Assembly (NCBI RefSeq): GCF_000719475.1
Contig: NZ_JOGO01000128.1
Coordinates: forward strand, 1 to 7,644
Direction of reading: 5' to 3'
Source: Streptomyces sp. NRRL F-5630
GTDB lineage: Bacteria; Actinomycetota; Actinomycetes; Streptomycetales; Streptomycetaceae
Length of the DNA: 7,644 bases
Below the pieces are notes generated by a model, which saw only the letters and a program-made list of their open reading frames with translations, did no database searches and was not told the DNA's origin. Positions 6,454 to 7,644 of this stretch are shown in pieces (position 1 is the first letter of the stretch; each line of letters opens with the position of its first letter). The translations under genes and the position numbers were made by a program.

Positions 6454-6640
6454 GTGTTCCCCCGGTTCGGCACCGGCGATAAGGCCCCAGCCTGGGCACA
6501 ACGGTTCGTCACCAGCTCGGTCGGCCTTGCTCGGACGACCCGGGCTGAGCGGCTCGCGGCGAGGGGCGGTAGCACCAGCTAAACCGGTATGTTCTGGTTT
6601 TCCAGAACAAGAGCAAGCGCCCTACCTAGCTCCGGCGATC
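6454..6640. other. Intergenic stretch with an 8-bp TTTT-loop hairpin
   Basis: No gene is evident. At 6590-6609 lies TGTTCTGG-TTTT-CCAGAACA, a perfect 8-bp stem with a four-base loop, preceded by ACCGGT. It may be an operator or a terminator facing the weak minus-strand ORF that ends at 6641. Confidence 0.5.
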
Positions 6641-7015
6641 TCACGACGCGCGCGAAGGCACACGGGACGGCTCGTACTCAGCAATAGGGACCGGCTCGCC
6701 GTTCACGATCTTCCGCAAGGCTTCTGGGAACGGGTCCGCAAAGTCGAGGCCGATCGAAAGCAGATCGCTGCGAAGGCAAGCCATGTGGTTTCTGACGCGA
6801 TGGAGGCGCTGGTCCTCTGAGTACCGACAGGAGACCTGGAGTGCGGACGGGCCAGGGACAGAGGAGCGAGGGGAGACGCTGAGCACCTCGCTTTCGAGGC
6901 CAACACTCAGGCGGAACCCTCGCTCACCGATGGACTCACTCCAAGATGCCCCCTCAAGAGCGTTAACCGTGTGCTGAAGCGCGGCATGGGCGCGGCGGTG
7001 CTTGACCCCGTTCAT
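6641..7015 (-). CDS. Doubtful 124-residue hypothetical protein
   Basis: The minus-strand frame from ATG 7015 to the stop at 6641 has moderate G/C preference at third positions and a natural-looking C-terminal half (CLRSDLLSIGLDF, PFPEALRKIVNGEPVPIAEY). The plus strand is also open over 6440-6820 and ends in a plausible helix (DLPQGFWERVRKVEADRK). In the overlap the third-position bias barely favours minus (I count about 75 against 70 percent G/C). The start has only a weak AGGG nearby. This could be a decayed gene or chance, and no family is recognised. Confidence 0.28.
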   Translation of the reverse strand: MNGVKHRRAHAALQHTVNALEGASWSESIGERGFRLSVGLESEVLSVSPRSSVPGPSALQVSCRYSEDQRLHRVRNHMACLRSDLLSIGLDFADPFPEALRKIVNGEPVPIAEYEPSRVPSRAS

Positions 7016-7042
7016 GAGCCCTGTTTAACAGGTCGGCGGCGC

Positions 7043-7078
7043 CTATCAAGGGAAACGCGACTGCCTACACCTTGATAG
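7043..7078. repeat. 9-bp inverted repeat CTATCAAGG/CCTTGATAG
   Basis: CTATCAAGG at 7043-7051 pairs with CCTTGATAG at 7070-7078. Allowing one bulged A, the stem gains the outer GC pairs. Just upstream is the odd palindrome CCTGTT-T-AACAGG at 7020-7032. The role is unknown. It sits 22 bp past the end of the minus-strand remnant and could be its terminator. Confidence 0.45.
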
Positions 7079-7099
7079 AGGCGGTGACCACCACGGTCT

Positions 7100-7280
7100 T
7101 CAACCGGTCGCCCAGTACACGAGGCGCAGCCGGTCGGTGTCATCGAGCACCGGCGACAGCCGCGGTCCGCCGCTGCGGTTCCCCGGCCTCGGGGTCGACA
7201 GAGATGACGACCAGGCGCGTCCAAGGCGTGTAGCGGGGCCCGGCTATACGCTCATCGAGGGCCGAACGGGCGTGTGTCAC
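7100..7280 (-). pseudogene. Frameshifted remnant of a small unknown gene
   Basis: From GTG 7280 a frame of 46 codons (MTHARSALDERIAGPRYTPW, then LVVISVDPEAGEPQ) ends at TGA 7142-7140. One frame over, the reading continues naturally as RLSPVLDDTDRLRLVYWATG to a stop at 7100-7102. Both parts use G/C third positions and look like real protein, so a single-base indel somewhere in 7143-7200 is the simplest explanation. No domain is recognised. A sequencing error or two unrelated chance frames are alternatives. Confidence 0.35.
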
Positions 7281-7537
7281 CGCAGGGCGGCCGTGGGACC
7301 GCTCTACTCAGCCGAGTGTCAGTCGAGTACGGGACTCGCGGCTGCGGCTCCTTCGACCTTGGCGCACCATGGTTCGCTGGCGCACTTGCCTCCGAGGCCG
7401 GGATCGGGGCAGGTGCACTCTGGTGGCTCCGCACAACGGACTACCAGCCCTACTACGGCGCCCTCAAGCCACTGCTCGAAGACCACGCCAGGCTCCTGAC
7501 CAAGGCGATCGACCGCCGCCTACCACGCCGCCAATGA
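7274..7537 (+). CDS. Small hypothetical protein or gene fragment next to the IS end
   Basis: Up to 87 residues from GTG 7274, or 73 from GTG 7316. The part from about 7330 to the stop shows strong third-position G/C preference and reads as protein: a weakly hydrophobic glycine/alanine-rich stretch (APWFAGALASEAGIGAGALW), then LRTTDYQPYYGALKPLLEDH and a basic end (AIDRRLPRRQ). The hydrophobic stretch has one acidic residue, so a membrane helix is uncertain. No good ribosome site precedes either GTG, and the frame ends 17 bp before the IS. It may be the surviving 3' part of a larger gene. Confidence 0.4.
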   Translation: MSPQGGRGTALLSRVSVEYGTRGCGSFDLGAPWFAGALASEAGIGAGALWWLRTTDYQPYYGALKPLLEDHARLLTKAIDRRLPRRQ

Positions 7538-7553
7538 CGACGAGTCCGGGCCT

Positions 7554-7644
7554 TGACCCCGGTTCCTGGACACGGGTTATGCGGCTTGCGTCAGCGTAGT
7601 TGATGTCGTTCGGAAGGCGTTCTCGTAGGCGATGGGGCTGCGGT
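7554..7644 (-). mobile_element. End of an IS3-family-like insertion sequence, cut by the window
   Basis: The window closes inside an insertion sequence whose transposase reads on the minus strand. The probable terminal inverted repeat is TGACCCCGGTTCCTGGACAC at 7554-7573, directly after the transposase stop; IS3-family ends commonly begin with TG. The exact boundary and any target duplication cannot be fixed because the other end lies outside. Confidence 0.55.
7577..7644 (-). CDS. IS3-family transposase OrfB, C-terminal fragment
   Basis: The minus strand from the window edge encodes RSPIAYENAFRTTSTTLTQAA, with its stop TAA at 7579-7577. The R-S-P-x-x-Y-E-N pattern near the C-terminus is typical of rve-type (DDE) IS3-family transposases, which usually read H-S-A-L-G-x-x-S-P-x-x-Y-E there. 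The catalytic core and everything upstream lie beyond the window. It is partial by truncation of the window; whether the whole gene is intact is unknown. Confidence 0.65.
   Translation of the reverse strand, partial: RSPIAYENAFRTTSTTLTQAA

Overview
The window looks like one arm of a linear Streptomyces (or close relative) replicon, most likely a linear plasmid or a chromosome end. The genes are GC-rich with strong G/C preference at third codon positions, start codons are ATG or GTG behind purine-rich ribosome binding sites, and several genes are coupled by GTGA stop/start overlaps. The first 157 bases hold six back-to-back perfect inverted repeats, each closed by a two-base AA centre. A dense palindrome array followed within about 400 bp by an outward-in helicase gene is the layout of streptomycete telomeres and their terminal helicase genes (ttrA/SCO0002 type). 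The repeats here are not the archetypal GCA-loop palindromes.

Layout. 5-157: telomere-like hairpin array. 158-558: non-coding subtelomeric DNA with small palindromes. 559-2979: an 806-residue DEAH helicase with C-terminal helicase-associated repeats. 2976-3935: an unknown 319-residue protein, translationally coupled to the helicase. 4020-4442: an unknown 140-residue protein with a Cys/His-rich end, followed by a hairpin terminator. 4494-5216: about 720 bp without a convincing gene. Its right half holds a complex of repeats: a 19-bp perfect inverted repeat made of two copies of a 19-bp imperfect palindrome, a third copy exactly 100 bp from the second, and a flanking 16/18-matching inverted repeat nearly concentric with the first. 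5217-5921 and 5918-6391: two overlapping genes for related winged-helix proteins that resemble RepL-type plasmid replication initiators. They end at a strong 16-bp-stem terminator. 6454-7553: poorly resolved DNA with weak ORFs, a frameshifted gene remnant and small palindromes. 7554-7644: the end of an IS3-family-like insertion sequence, cut by the window edge, with its transposase C-terminus on the minus strand.

Working model, by inference. The left end supplies the telomere and a terminal helicase operon that may act in end processing, replication or transfer. The middle supplies a replication or partition control module in which the two winged-helix proteins bind the palindromic sites upstream of them. 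The right part is a decaying region entered by an IS. No telomere-capping (Tpg/Tap-like) gene, tRNA, rRNA or CRISPR array is visible.
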